Assembly: GCF_030272615.1 (NCBI RefSeq)
Contig: NC_081414.1
Location: 313,385,664-313,449,663, forward strand
DNA: 64,000 bases
Direction: 5' to 3'
DNA from: Cryptomeria japonica
Lineage: Eukaryota > Streptophyta > Pinopsida > Cupressales > Cupressaceae
Shown: positions 21,746 through 32,683 of the stretch, in pieces
Layout: each line of letters begins with the position of its first letter
Position numbering within the stretch: the stretch's first letter is position 1
Position numbers and translations under genes: made by a program
The notes under the pieces: model-generated
The model's database searches: none
What the model was told of the DNA's origin: nothing
What the model saw: the letters and a program-made list of their open reading frames with translations, nothing else

Positions 21746-23257
21746 TATTGTCAAGATCATCACTAGAAAAAATCACTCCTACAACATGGTCATTAATGAT
21801 CCTCTAAGCATATTGAGCCCTCTCTGATTTTGGTTGAGGGATGAGTCCATATAGATTGGGAAAAAAAAATCAAGCCACTAAAGATGTGTCAAGATGCCCT
21901 TTTGCCAAGGCTCATAATTGCCCTTCGCCAGGCTAATAATAGAAGGATGTAAAGAAAAACCCATGATACCTCATCAAATCAAAATATCAAGCCTCAAGAA
22001 CTCAACATATGTAAGTCACATCAAGTAGAGAAACCTCCAACAAGCAGACCCATCTCAAGTTCAAAAATATCCAACTTATTGACCAAACAATGAAAATATA
22101 AAAATTCAAATAAAATGTGTACCTAAATTATAATTTGCAAAAAAATAGTAGTAGATTTGGATAGAGGATGTGAGATATTTTCAATGATATGTGGAAGTCA
22201 AAAAAAAAAGTTCGATTGTCCAATTTATGGCCTTGGAAGCACAAAACTAAAGGCTAATTTTGGATGCCTAGTACAAAAAATTGGTGTAGAATCTGATCAA
22301 ACCACAACCATTAGCAAATTGATGTCAAAACCAAATTTTTGAGGATATCTTGTTTGCCCAATTTTGACTTTGTATGATGAAGTTATCACCAAAAATTGAG
22401 ACTAGGTCAAAATCAAAAAATTTAGAAGCAATGCTAAAAATAAAGAGTCCCCAAATTTTGAGAAAAGGCTATAAATATAAGGGATGTTGTTAGTTGTCCA
22501 AAAAAGGTACATATCAACTAAAAATTGAAGTTTTTTGTTGTAAAAAAGATTAATTTATCCCAAAAAAATATTCAAACCCTTTGATTTAACCTTTTTTATT
22601 ATAAAATTTACTCCCCTTTTAAAATCACACCCTCGCTTTTCAACAAAAAATCTTTGAATGAAAATTTTCAAATAGATTGAATTTGACCTGCATGAAAAAT
22701 TAATGGCTACCAGCTATAGGTATGGATTTGTATGTTGTATAAATTTGTACAATGGTACAAAAATCTGTATCAAACAAAAAAAATTGCTTCAAATTTCCCT
22801 AACTTCGATTTGGGCATTTTGACAAGCGATCTTAGAGTTTTTGGGCCTTGGGAGGGTGATGGTGACCTCCATTTCGCTCCAAAGTGCCTAGATTTTTCAG
22901 CTACCCTTTGATTTTGGCAATTTGATAGGTAATCTAAAGGATTTTTGGTCCTTCTGAGCACAAGAGTGACCTCTGTTTTGCTCCAAAGTGTCCAAAATTT
23001 TCAACTACTTTGGGATTTTGCCTTGATTTTTGTGGATCAACCAATTTGACCCAATTTTTCAATACCTTGTATTTTGATAAGATGAAAGGCGTTCTTAGGG
23101 TTGTTTGACACTATGAAGACAACGGTGATGCTTGTTTTTCTCCAAAGCTATTAAAAAAATCACCCACCACCAGACTCACAAAAAAGGCAAATTTGTGACT
23201 ATGCAACGCTTTTGAGTAAATAATCCTTGAAAGCTTGAGAAGGAGTTTGCCAAAACT
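21746..23257 (-). other. Internal region of the non-autonomous element, 5' part
   Basis: This part follows the primer-binding site on the minus strand. It has no coding similarity. It contains the repeated block at 22800-23165. Confidence 0.55.
22800..23165. repeat. Three diverged units of about 130 bp
   Basis: Recurring blocks are ttttgacaagcgatcttag / tttgataggtaatctaaag / ttttgataagatgaaaggcg, followed in each unit by (t)ggtgac-like and ctccaaagtg/tc blocks and then tttttcagctac-like text. Units are diverged. They sit in the untranslated leader region of the non-autonomous element, next to its primer-binding site. Confidence 0.6.
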
Positions 23258-23271
23258 GCACTCTAATACCA
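23258..23271 (-). other. Primer-binding site (tRNA-Met type)
   Basis: On the minus strand TGGTATTAGAGTGC follows the 5' LTR end within a few bases. It differs little from the usual plant initiator-tRNA-Met site TGGTATCAGAGC. This fixes the element's orientation. Confidence 0.75.
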
Positions 23272-23274
23272 TAT

Positions 23275-23905
23275 TGAATTTTGCATCACAAGAACCTCAA
23301 GATCAAATGACAAACAAGAACACCTTTTACAAATGAAACACGGTGGCGTCACTGGCTAGGAAATATCATATTACATGCGTTCATATTGGGGGGTTTAATA
23401 TCCCAAAAAAAGAGCTTAATATATATTACCTATCTGGTGAAAATAGGGGGTTTTTTAATCGGGGCTATGAAAAAATGCAATATTTGGTGGAAATAGGGGG
23501 TTTTAAATTCAAGCTATGTATTGGAAGGGGGTGACAAAAAAGAAGTTTAGGGCAATATTTATTGAAAATAGGGAGATTCTTTAGTATTTCATGAACACAC
23601 ATGATATAACCGTGGTTCACTAAGTGAAGCCCCCGTGAAATGAAAGTTGCACAAAAGAATGCCATATTACTCAAAATAAAGGAATACATAATTGAATTAC
23701 AATTGTACAATGAGGTGCTTATAAAAAAAACACAAAGATGTCCTAAGCTAAATTTAGAAGAGCTAAAGTGCAAACATGAAGAGCTACAATTTTATCAACT
23801 CTAGCTAAACTAGATGCACAAATAAAGCAACTAGAAGCATAAAAGCACAACTAAGTGAACTTAAGCGAAAAAAATTATAACTAGTTTTAAAAAATGCTCT
23901 AACAA
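23275..23905 (-). repeat. 5' LTR of the non-autonomous element
   Basis: On the minus strand it starts TGTTAGAGCATTTT at 23905 and ends AAAATTCA at 23275. It is the partner of 14987-15296. It is 631 bp long only because a 299-bp MITE with its 8-bp duplication is inserted in it. Confidence 0.85.
23339..23637. mobile_element. MITE (299 bp, probably hAT-type)
   Basis: It is bounded by an 8-bp target-site duplication aaatgaaa (23331-23338 and 23638-23645). The partner LTR at 15.0 kb lacks this segment. Its ends are inverted repeats: cacggtggcgtcactgg against, from the other end, cacgggggcttcacttag. An 8-bp duplication and CA-starting ends suggest the hAT superfamily. It has no coding capacity. 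A related left-end sequence occurs at 37305. Confidence 0.75.
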
Positions 23906-23910
23906 TAATA

Positions 23911-25058
23911 GTCTAAATTGTGTACTACTAGGTGGACAAACCAATCACTCCTAGGAGACCGCTCAATGAAATTATCAAAGGGAATGGCTTCATTAATTCT
24001 ATTAACTCCTCCACAAATATCTAGATTGAATACAAAGAATTAATAATCAAAAGCACTTAAACGAGGAAAGAGTTAGTCAAACCTAATGAAATTTCTATGA
24101 CTAAAAGAATGTACTGTTCTTGCTTGTTGATCTATTTCAATAAGTAAATGAGCCTATTAGAGTAAATAAGGGATTCTAAAATAGTTATGTAAGCAGTGAA
24201 TTAATGTCATTTATTCACAATATCCTAAGGTTCGAGCAAATTGTCCTTATTTATTAGGATATCCAAACACTGTAATATCACCCTTAATATAATTACTAGT
24301 TTTTCTTCTAGCCAAGATCTTAATGAATATAGCCTTGCAAACACCATTAACTCCAACTAAAGTCTTAAGAATATGTAGTTGTAAGGATCCACTCATATCA
24401 TGCAATAGCATCAATTGATATTCTACAGTATCCTATCTTTCATTTCCTATGTGGATAGAAAACATAAACAATGTCACTTATCTGATAAATTATTTTGCCA
24501 CAAAGGTTGTTACACAAAAGCCCAAAGAAAATAAAAACTAGTTTTTCCATAATAGAACACACAAGAAACAGTAAATAACAAATGACAATATTTTTTTGAA
24601 ATTACTATTATTAAAAATAAAATATAATTATTTTAGACAATACTTTTTTCAATTATCAAGATTGATTAAAATGTTGCCAAATGAAACTTACATTTTAATT
24701 ACGCCAAATGCATATTATACTCACATATGGATGCAAAAACATTCGTCAATAAAAACTAGAAGCATTTAATTTGACATGTTTATGACACTTAAAAGCATGA
24801 AATTTTTTTTTAAAAACCAAAAAAATCAATGTATTATTATTTTTAAACTTTATATTATTTTATCTTCACTTCCACCTCTCAACTCCCACTCACTTGAGTT
24901 GAACAATCAAGCAATTTTGTCTATCTCCACTAACTTCATATTATCTCAATCAATTCATCTCATCTAATCTCATCTGTTTATCTTCATTCTTGTCATCTGA
25001 TCCGATGATAATCCATACAATAGTAGTATAATAATAGATTAGAAATAATAGTCTTCGG
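23911..25058. other. AT-rich non-coding stretch
   Basis: No coding, RNA or repeat feature was recognised. Confidence 0.5.
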
Positions 25059-25059
25059 A

Positions 25060-25165
25060 CATGTAGTGTTGCAATTAAAACACTTCGTTGGTGAAGCGGC
25101 CACTAAGGTTCAAACCCTTGTTGGGTCACAAGTGAAGTGCGAATATTAAATAAAAATAAAATGAT
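25060..25165 (+). mobile_element. SINE, internally deleted copy
   Basis: It contains aaaacacttcgttggtgaag and ggttcaaaccc, the latter an RNA polymerase III B-box. It then continues with ttgttgggtcacaagtgaagtgcg and an A-rich tail (ttaaataaaaataaaa). It matches the ends of the SINE at 25951-26147, in opposite orientation, but lacks its middle. Target-site duplications were not found. Confidence 0.65.
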
Positions 25166-25950
25166 ATGATAATTTAGTTTAATAGAATATTTGTTTTGGT
25201 CAAAGAATTCAATAGAAATATAATAATATGATCATATCTTAATAATAATTTAATATTAATTATAATATAATAATATACTTATTTTTAAAGTGGATTAATA
25301 AACAGCATACTTCATCTATATTATTCTAAAATAAACATGTAGTTAATAGTTACAAATATCACTACATTATTATATAGAACTAAATATACAAATAAAAAAA
25401 TTAGTATATAAATTAATGTCTAAAATTATAGATTCATTTTTATAAAAATCAAGTGGTGCCATTTTCCTTTTTATAAAAAAAAAAAGTAATATTAAAATTC
25501 AATTAAGGGCTTTGAGATAAATTATGTCCAAATCTGAATCTGTGAAAGCTATCGCTCACATAACTTATTGAAAAACCTTTCATTTTCAGGAATATCCAGC
25601 CAAATTTAGAAATGGCAATATCAAACAAGTTCACTTGTCATGACAACTGCGAAACAGCTAAATTTTGGGTCATCTCAAAATAGAAAGCAAGGCTAAATTA
25701 TCTATTTTATTAAAAACAAAGAAATGTGAAATGTGACAATAAGAATAATTATTTTATAAGATTTCTTATAATTGAACTCGATTAAGGTCTAAGAGGCCAG
25801 ATATTTTATAGTCAGTATACCTAGTTTTAAAGGAGAGATCATCAAGTTCGATATTTATGATAGTGAGTATATCATTTCGTAAGGAGAGATCATAAGATTC
25901 GATATTTATGAGAGTGAATAGGGGAGAGGATCTAATAGTTGAGTACCTTA

Positions 25951-26147
25951 TTTTTATTTAAGGGGTAAACGCTTTTGACCTTGAGCTATGAACCAGTGAG
26001 GCCACAAACAGGGGACCTCATCTCCACACTTCACTTGTTCAAATCCACGAGCACAACGGCCCAACGAAGGCACAAGGCCTTGTGAGCACAAAGGCCCAAC
26101 AGGGATTTGAACCTTGGTGGTCGCTTCACCAACGAAGTGTTTTAACC
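25951..26147 (-). mobile_element. tRNA-derived SINE with intact target duplication
   Basis: 197 bp on the minus strand. It starts GGTTAAAACACTTCGTTGG (A-box region), carries the B-box GGTTCAAATCCC, continues through a body with tttgtgctcacaaggccttg, and ends with an A-rich tail (cccttaaataaaaa). It is flanked by a 17-bp duplication differing at one base: aatagttgagtacctta (25934-25950) and aatagttgagcacctta (26148-26164). SINEs have no protein and move with LINE enzymes. Several LINEs occur in this window, but none is shown to share its 3' end. Confidence 0.85.
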
Positions 26148-26164
26148 AATAGTTGAGCACCTTA

Positions 26165-28270
26165 ATTGTTTAATATAGCACAATATATTTTTCAATTGCA
26201 ATACAGTTATCATATTTGAACTCAATTACATTTTTCGTTTGGTCAATTACGACTTCAAGTGATTTCGTAGAGATGTTCAAAATTCAAAAAATAATTTTGA
26301 ACATTTCTAAGAAATCACATAAGAATTGAAATTGACAAAAATAAAATTGAACATCTCTGAGAAATTACTTAAGAATTGAAATTGCCAAAAAAAAGTGTGT
26401 GTGTGTATATATATATATATGAAACCGCTTAAGAGTTGTAATTGACCAAGAAAATGATAAAATTGATCTCAAATATGATAAGTGTATTGTAATTGGAAAA
26501 TATGATGTATTATTTTTGTATAACAATAAATAAATTTTAAACTTGCATAATTTTCTGGAATAACTAATCTTTTATCCAATAAATAATAATAATATCATAT
26601 AATAAAATGATAAATATACTATTAAACTATGAAAACACATTAACAAATGATTCAAATGAAAAATAAAATTAATTTATTTTTTTATTTTTTTATTTTTTTA
26701 TATATAAATTTAATAACTAACACAAAATATTTTTTTAAATATTCATTTAACAATATGATTCTCTCATTAAACTAACAATAAATGATTCAACTAACCTTTC
26801 AACGTAATTCCCTACCTATAACTCCCTAGGGACAAAGCCAAATGGGTTGCCATCATAAAAGGTGTAATTATCTAAACAACCTTTGGCAAGATTGCAACTT
26901 TTAATGTTATTTTCATGATGGTTAGCTTAGATGTCAACATATACCCGAATACAAAACAAAACCTTAAAAAATAATAATAATAATAATTGTATGTTGGGCG
27001 AAGGACATCTCATTGAAAGGGACAAGAAGAATATGTGGCAATATATTGTATAGCAATAACTATATCAAGATGTCATAGGAAGATAATGATAGACATTAAA
27101 AAAAAAGTTGTATTCAATTTAATTTTATGGGTATTATTCAAGGTCCATGTGGATATTATAGTCATATTTAAAGGATGTAATTATTCTAGTTATAAAACGG
27201 GGTTATAAAACGTTTGTTATTGATTTTTACGAAAAATTACAGTCGTTGTTTGCACGATCAACGGTGTGTAATGTCCGTGTTACTAACATTTCATGGTACA
27301 ACAGTATTGTTTTGAAGCCAAAATAGTTTTGGACATATTTAAATGGTTTACAAAGATACAAGAAAATAGAAAATGTGTATATGAAGTCACATTTAGGAAG
27401 CTCTTGATTTTCATGGTTCCTTTATGAGAATTTTATTCTTCAATATCAATGTAAAAAATGTATACCCCTTTTTTTTCTATAAATTTAATTATTCTTGATT
27501 TGTAATCATTTCAATTGATTTTTAATTAAAAAAATTATTATAAATTAGATTATCGGTGTTTTTCAATTTTTATATAGATTTACATTATTATTATTATTTA
27601 TTTTGATTTAATTGTTATTTTTTTATCAAGTTTATTAGTTTTAAAATTCGTTTATTGACAATCAATTTACATGTTGAAATATTTGTAATTGAAAATTTGA
27701 TATCCTACATTTAAGAAAAATCCTAAGTCATTAATTAGAATTGAAGAGCTTTATTATTATTCACATTTAAAGTTCTAAATCTACATACATAGCTTTCTAA
27801 TAATTAGTGCTTCAAGATAAACACAAACACTGTAATAATGGCCCTAATACAATATTCATTCCATTTAATCATATTATATTGTAAGGAATGCATGATCCTA
27901 TTTTGTAGAATCCTTTAGTACACCAAGTATCCTAAAATGATTATCATGTGATTGGTTATGTACATATAAAACAATAGGCAAAGGTCAAAAATAAGCTTCA
28001 AAGTGATAATATTTTCCACATCTTCACCTTAATTTAACTTGAATACTCCCAAAATTTCTACTAAACCTCATACTGAGTGTAATACTTTTTATCAATTATA
28101 AAAACACTCAATTTAAAATATATTTATAGTATTTATTGCATGTACATTTGAGACGTATAGAGATATTTTTGGATAAGGATTTTGACAATAATATCACCGC
28201 ATAAAAAACTAAGCCATCTTAAGTAACAATTCTAGTTTGAGTTGTCATGCTCTGTGAAGTGTGATACCTA
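26165..28270. other. AT-rich non-coding stretch
   Basis: About 2.1 kb with short frames only. Around 27190-27310 a small CpG-containing patch (aaaacggggttataaaacgtt, cagtcgttg, cacgatcaacgg) stands out but matches nothing I recognise. Confidence 0.5.
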
Positions 28271-28279
28271 CAACTACAC

Positions 28280-29090
28280 AAAACACTCAATAGATCATTA
28301 CAAGCATGGTTAGCAAATAATAAGCAAACAAAGATGAACCATGACAAAGCGACCTATCGCCTCCTAAGAGATGCGAGTATGGATTTGCTCTCAGATTTGG
28401 ATAAGCAATCCCAATGACTTGACTACACCTAGATGGAGGATTTGAAATGATAATGATATGCAAAGATGAGATTGATTATGATAGATTGATCCAAGAGACT
28501 AATTAAGCTAATGGTGTGCATGATTAAGCTATGATGATGATGCAATTAAGCTAGATAAGAGATTGATTAAGCTACATGATTCAACAATTATGCTAGAAAA
28601 TGATCAAATTAAACTAAATCTAAGATGCAATTGCCTAAAACAACAATGCTCAAATGATATGCCTATAGTAACAATGCATAAGATGAAATGATATGGGATC
28701 CTTATTGCTCCAAAATGGGGGATATTTATAGGATTTCCAAGGCCAGGGGTGAGGTGGCAGGAATCAACGGTCAAGATTGAGTCTGAAGATATCAAGGGTG
28801 AAATTGGAGGAGGTTGGAGAAGAGGTTGGAGGAAGAGACACTTGTCATCTCTGTGGTGACAAGTGTCAAGGAGCTTTGCTCGTAAAAGGGCAAGTATCCA
28901 AGAGAGGAGACATGTGGCCAAAGTGCCATGTGTCTCAAGAAGAAAATATCCACACCATAGGAGGTTAGGATACGGAGGTTAGAATGTGCAAGATAGGATA
29001 GGGTTAAGAAAACCCAAGGTTAGGTGGAATGGGTTAGGTTAGAGGGATGGTTAGGTTAGGTGGTTAGAAGTTAGGAGGCATGTGGGTATT
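28280..29090 (-). mobile_element. Possible LTR fragment, minus orientation
   Basis: The minus strand carries CCTATAAATATCCCC (TATA-like, 28732-28718) with about 350 bp of purine/pyrimidine-skewed DNA upstream of it, including the GGTTAG-rich tract. Downstream are short gattaagct-type repeats. This layout suggests the U3-R part of a retrotransposon LTR, but neither end was found. Open frames at 28604-28968 on both strands overlap and are not convincing. Confidence 0.3.
28960..29075 (+). repeat. GGTTAG-rich tract
   Basis: About ten irregularly spaced ggttag or gttagg words in 115 bp. It is not the plant telomere repeat (TTTAGGG) and not in a fixed register. Confidence 0.7.
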
Positions 29091-29289
29091 TCAATTTAAA
29101 AATTCAAATAATAGGAAAAGACTAATTAATTCTCAACAACTCGTAAATTGATTTGATTTAATTAATTAGAGGATTAGAAGAATTGATTGAAGTGGGGAGA
29201 GGAGATTAATTAATTATCTTCAGACCATTTTTAGGTGTATACATGAGCAGACTGACTACCAACTAGTTTTCCACTTTATTTAGGGATGA

Positions 29290-30957
29290 TGGTGACCTGG
29301 GGGGCCCTGTTGGGGAGGATCTTCTCAACTGCCTCCCACCACCCCTCTCAGTGGAAGATAACAACCTTATTTTGGCCCCTGTTTTTGAGGAGGAAGTCAA
29401 GTCTGTTGTTTTTTCTATGGTTCCCTTCAAATCCCCGAGCCCTAATGGTTTCCCCCGACTTTTTTTCAAGATTTATGGGATGTGGTGGGCCCTGATGTTG
29501 TTCTGGCTACTAGAGAGTTTTTTCAGATTTCGAAGGCTCCTCAACAAACTCAATCACACCTTCATTGCCCTTGTCCCTAAAACTCGGGAGGCATCTACTC
29601 TTAAGGACTTCGGACCTATCAGTCTCTGCAACACTATTTATAAAATCTTCAGCAAAGTTTTTGTCAATAGGCTCAAACCTTTCTTGGATCCTTTGATTAG
29701 CCCTCTCAGAAGGGTTTTGTTCTGAGTAGACAAATTCTTGATGCAGTCATCTCTACTCATGAGATTATTCACTCCATGGATAAGTTTCATCAGTCGAGGA
29801 TGGTGCTCAAGCTTGACATCTACAAGGCTTATGATAGAGTCAACTGTAACTTACTTTTCAAAGTTCTCAAATCTATGGGGTTTGGAGACAAACTCATCAA
29901 ACTTATTGGGGAATGCATATCTACTGTCACCTACGATGTGCTTCTAAACGGGAGCCCCCTGGAGAAGTTCAGGGCCTCTAGAGGGTTGCGACAAGGGGAT
30001 CCTCTATCCCCTTACCTCTTCATCATCCTTGTTGAAGTGTTGGCCTCTAACTTGAACTCTATGGTTCGCAGGGGATCTCTTCTGGTCATCAAACCTGCCT
30101 CTATGGCACCCCCCAATCTTCTACAATAGTTCGTCGATGACACTATTCTTTTTGGTATCTCCTCTATTTGGGAAGCTAAGGCTTGGAAATCCTTTCTCAA
30201 CTCCTATGATCTAGCATCTGGCCAACACATTATCTATGAAAAGAGTAGCATTTACTTCTTTCACACTAATGTCCAACTCCAAGATAAAGTCTGCATAATC
30301 CTTGGTTGTCAAAGGGCCTCCCTCCCTAGCACCTACCTGGGCCTCCCCTTGATTGTTAAAGATGTCTCTAATTCCTTCTGGATCTCTATCCTTGAAAGAA
30401 TGCAGAAGAAGTTGGCTGGTTGGAAAGGTAGATTCCTTAATAGTGCTGGGAAATTGCAGCTACTCTCCTCCTCCCTCTAGGGGATCCCTGTGTACTTTCT
30501 CTCCCTCTTTAAGATATCTGTGATTATGGCTGCTAAGCTGGAAAACATCCAAAATACTTTCCTTTGGATGGGAATGGAAGAAAAGAAGAGGCTCGCCTTG
30601 GTGGGCTGGGACAAAGTTTGTCTTCCCAAGGCCATGGGCAGTTTGGGTACCCGTAAGATCTCAAGGTTCAATAAGGCCCTTATGACTAAAATTGTCTGGA
30701 AGTTACTGAATAAGGATTTAGATTGGAGTAGGATCATTAGGGCCAAGTACCTGGGTAATGGGGACTTTTCCTCTATTCTAAAAGAGGAGGGCCTTCCTAG
30801 GGGTTCCAAAATTTGGAATAACATCTTGAGTTGTAGGGACCCTTTATCTCATGGCTTGAGGTGGCTTATTGGAAATGGCAAGAAAATTATCTTCTGGGAA
30901 GATTATTGGTTAGGAGAGAGACCCCTTGCTTCTTCCCCCTCCCTTATAAGGCTCTAG
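29290..30957 (+). pseudogene. LINE reverse transcriptase, broken
   Basis: Reverse transcriptase of an L1-type LINE. Visible motifs in order: FIALVPKTREASTLKDFGPI and SLCNTIYKIFSKV (29550-29660); KLDIYKAYDRV with the first catalytic Asp (about 29813-29845); NGSP then ASRGLRQGDPLSPYLF (about 29948-30025); and FVDDTILFG, the catalytic Asp pair (30130-30156); later YLGLPL (about 30340-30357) and IPVYFLSLF (about 30484-30510). Frames change near 29725. In-frame TAGs lie at 30127-30129 (directly before FVDD), 30478-30480 and 30955-30957. The catalytic residues survive but the frame does not. Confidence 0.9.
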
Positions 30958-30958
30958 G

Positions 30959-31580
30959 ATGCCACCAAAAACTTCATTAGTGAAAAGGTCAGTGATTATT
31001 TTAGCAACCGCACTTGGAGGGCCTTGGAGGACTGTTGCATTGATCATCCCTTCCTCCTCCCTGCTGCTAGAGAGCTCCAGAAGCTTTTGGCCGGTATATT
31101 CCTTCCCCTGTTTCCTAGGGAGGATAAATTTATTTGGAAGTGGGACCCCTCTAGAGACTTCTCTGTCAGAACTGCCTACACAAGCTTACTTAGAGAACCT
31201 GTTTACTCCTCTATCTGGAAAGAGGTCTAGAATCCCCAACTCATCCCCAAGGTTAATTTCTTATGGTGGACTGATCTCCTCAACAAAATTTTAACCCAAG
31301 ACAACGTGGTCAAGCGGGGATTCCAACTCCCTAATAGATGCATCCTCTACAAAAAAGATGAAGAAATTCCTGCTCATCTCTTCCTCCACTATGCCTTCAC
31401 TCGAGAGCTATGGAGGATGGTCTACATCACGCTTAATATATGTTGGATTATGAATGATAATTTGTTAAATCTGTCTCAGGAGTTTCGGGGCCCCTCTTCC
31501 AACACCCTTATTCAACAACTATGGAAGCAGATCTCCCCCCCACGTGAGCTGGTGTATCTGGAAGGAAAGGAATGACAGGA
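30959..31580 (+). pseudogene. LINE zinc-binding RVT (zf-RVT) region, broken
   Basis: The stretch following reverse transcriptase in plant LINEs. FIWKWDPSRDFSVRTAYTSL (about 31125-31185) leads into NPQLIPKVNFLWW after a TAG (31228-31230). Then comes the zinc-binding-like part RCILYKKDEEIPAHLFLHYA, where the second Cys and the Cys after the last His have both become Tyr, consistent with G-to-A changes. It ends near SWCIWKERND, split by a frame change at about 31540. Confidence 0.75.
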
Positions 31581-31589
31581 TATTTAGAG

Positions 31590-32245
31590 ACAAAGAGGCC
31601 TCTGTGGAAACTGTGTTTGCTCGATTCCTTAAATTAATTGTTGAGAATATATTTGTTTCTAAAACTTGGATGGCGTCCAAGCCCCCCTCTACCTGGGACT
31701 AGGAAATCACTAGATGTTGGAACCTTCCCCCCTCGTTCTCTCTTGTTGACTGCTCTAAGAGACTACTAAGACAAAGAATGGTATGGTTCCCCCCGGCTAC
31801 AAATTTTAAACTCAATTTTGATGGGGCTACCAGGGGGGCCTGGCTGCTGGTGGAGGGCTTAATAGATCCCATCTTGGGGCTCTTGTTGTTGCTTATGCGG
31901 GTAACCTAAATGGGAATTCCTCTAATCAAGTTGAAGAGATGGCCCCTAGCCTGGGGAATCCACATTGCCCTCACCATGGGAATCAGGATTATGGACATTG
32001 AGGGTGACTCCAAGCTCATCATTGATGTTGTCAAAGGGCGGAATAAGCTTAATTGGACAATTGAGGAAACCATCAGGGACACCCTGAGGCTCATCTTCGG
32101 GCTTGACTCGTTCATAATTATGAATATCTTCAAGGAAGGCAATAGTGTGATGGATGCCATGGTAGCCATTGGCCTAAACCTCTCAGGTTTGAGATGTTGG
32201 AGGAGTCACAATTCCCTCCCGAACCATGTTAACTTCCTTCTCTAG
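31590..32245 (+). pseudogene. LINE RNase H domain, broken
   Basis: RNase H of the LINE, which removes template RNA. Visible motifs are NFKLNFDGATRG (first catalytic Asp, about 31800), QVEEMA (catalytic Glu, about 31930), MDIEGDSKLIIDVV (second Asp, about 31995-32035) and EGNSVMDAMA-like (about 32135-32160). The first two and last two motifs are in different frames, so there is a frameshift near 31900. A TAG lies near 31700, and the frame ends with a TAG at 32243-32245. Confidence 0.8.
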
Positions 32246-32683
32246 GAAGAGAAATCCAAAATCTTTACTAATGATTGAGAGGTTGCCAAGTGCTTCCCTT
32301 ACCCTCCTCTCTTCCCTCGGGGTAGTCTGGAGGTGTTGGTTTCATAATTCAAATATTGGGAATATCCCTTTGATCCCTTCTAATGTGGTGGTGACTCGTT
32401 CGGCCAGGCTGGCAATGATGCACGTGTTGCTATGTTGGTAATTCCTTTGGGCTTGCAGAGTCATGATGAGGTACGATCGGATAGGTAACGTGTTGGTAAC
32501 TGCCAGTATTTGTTGGCTCTTAATGCCTTGTAACCACAAAATCATTTCTAAAAGTGACTTCATTTTTCCCATGTGCCCAACTTCATTTCTCATTTATTGA
32601 CGCCAAGATCGCACACTTCCCATTATCTCTTCTTGGCTTTCTTCTTGAAGGGTCTCTGCAACTTTCTTTGTGCTAATTTTTTC

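Larger units (their letters stand above)
14987..23905 (-). mobile_element. Non-autonomous LTR retrotransposon, interrupted
   Basis: Minus-strand element with a 5' LTR (23905-23275), a primer-binding site (23271-23258), an internal region, a polypurine tract (15307-15297) and a 3' LTR (15296-14987). Flanking 5-mers are attat (14982-14986) and ataat (23906-23910), four of five matching. Without the solo LTR at 16358-21740 the internal region is about 2.6 kb and contains no gag or pol similarity that I can see. That fits a non-coding (LARD-like) element needing enzymes from elsewhere. The LTRs are well diverged, so the insertion is old. Confidence 0.75.

Noticed and set aside
25060-26147. Functional tRNA genes
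   Set aside because: Only A- and B-box-like parts are present, no cloverleaf is evident, and the longer copy has an A-rich tail and a 17-bp target duplication, so these are SINEs.
28960-29075. Possible interstitial telomere sequence
   Set aside because: The words are GGTTAG with irregular spacing, not TTTAGGG in tandem.
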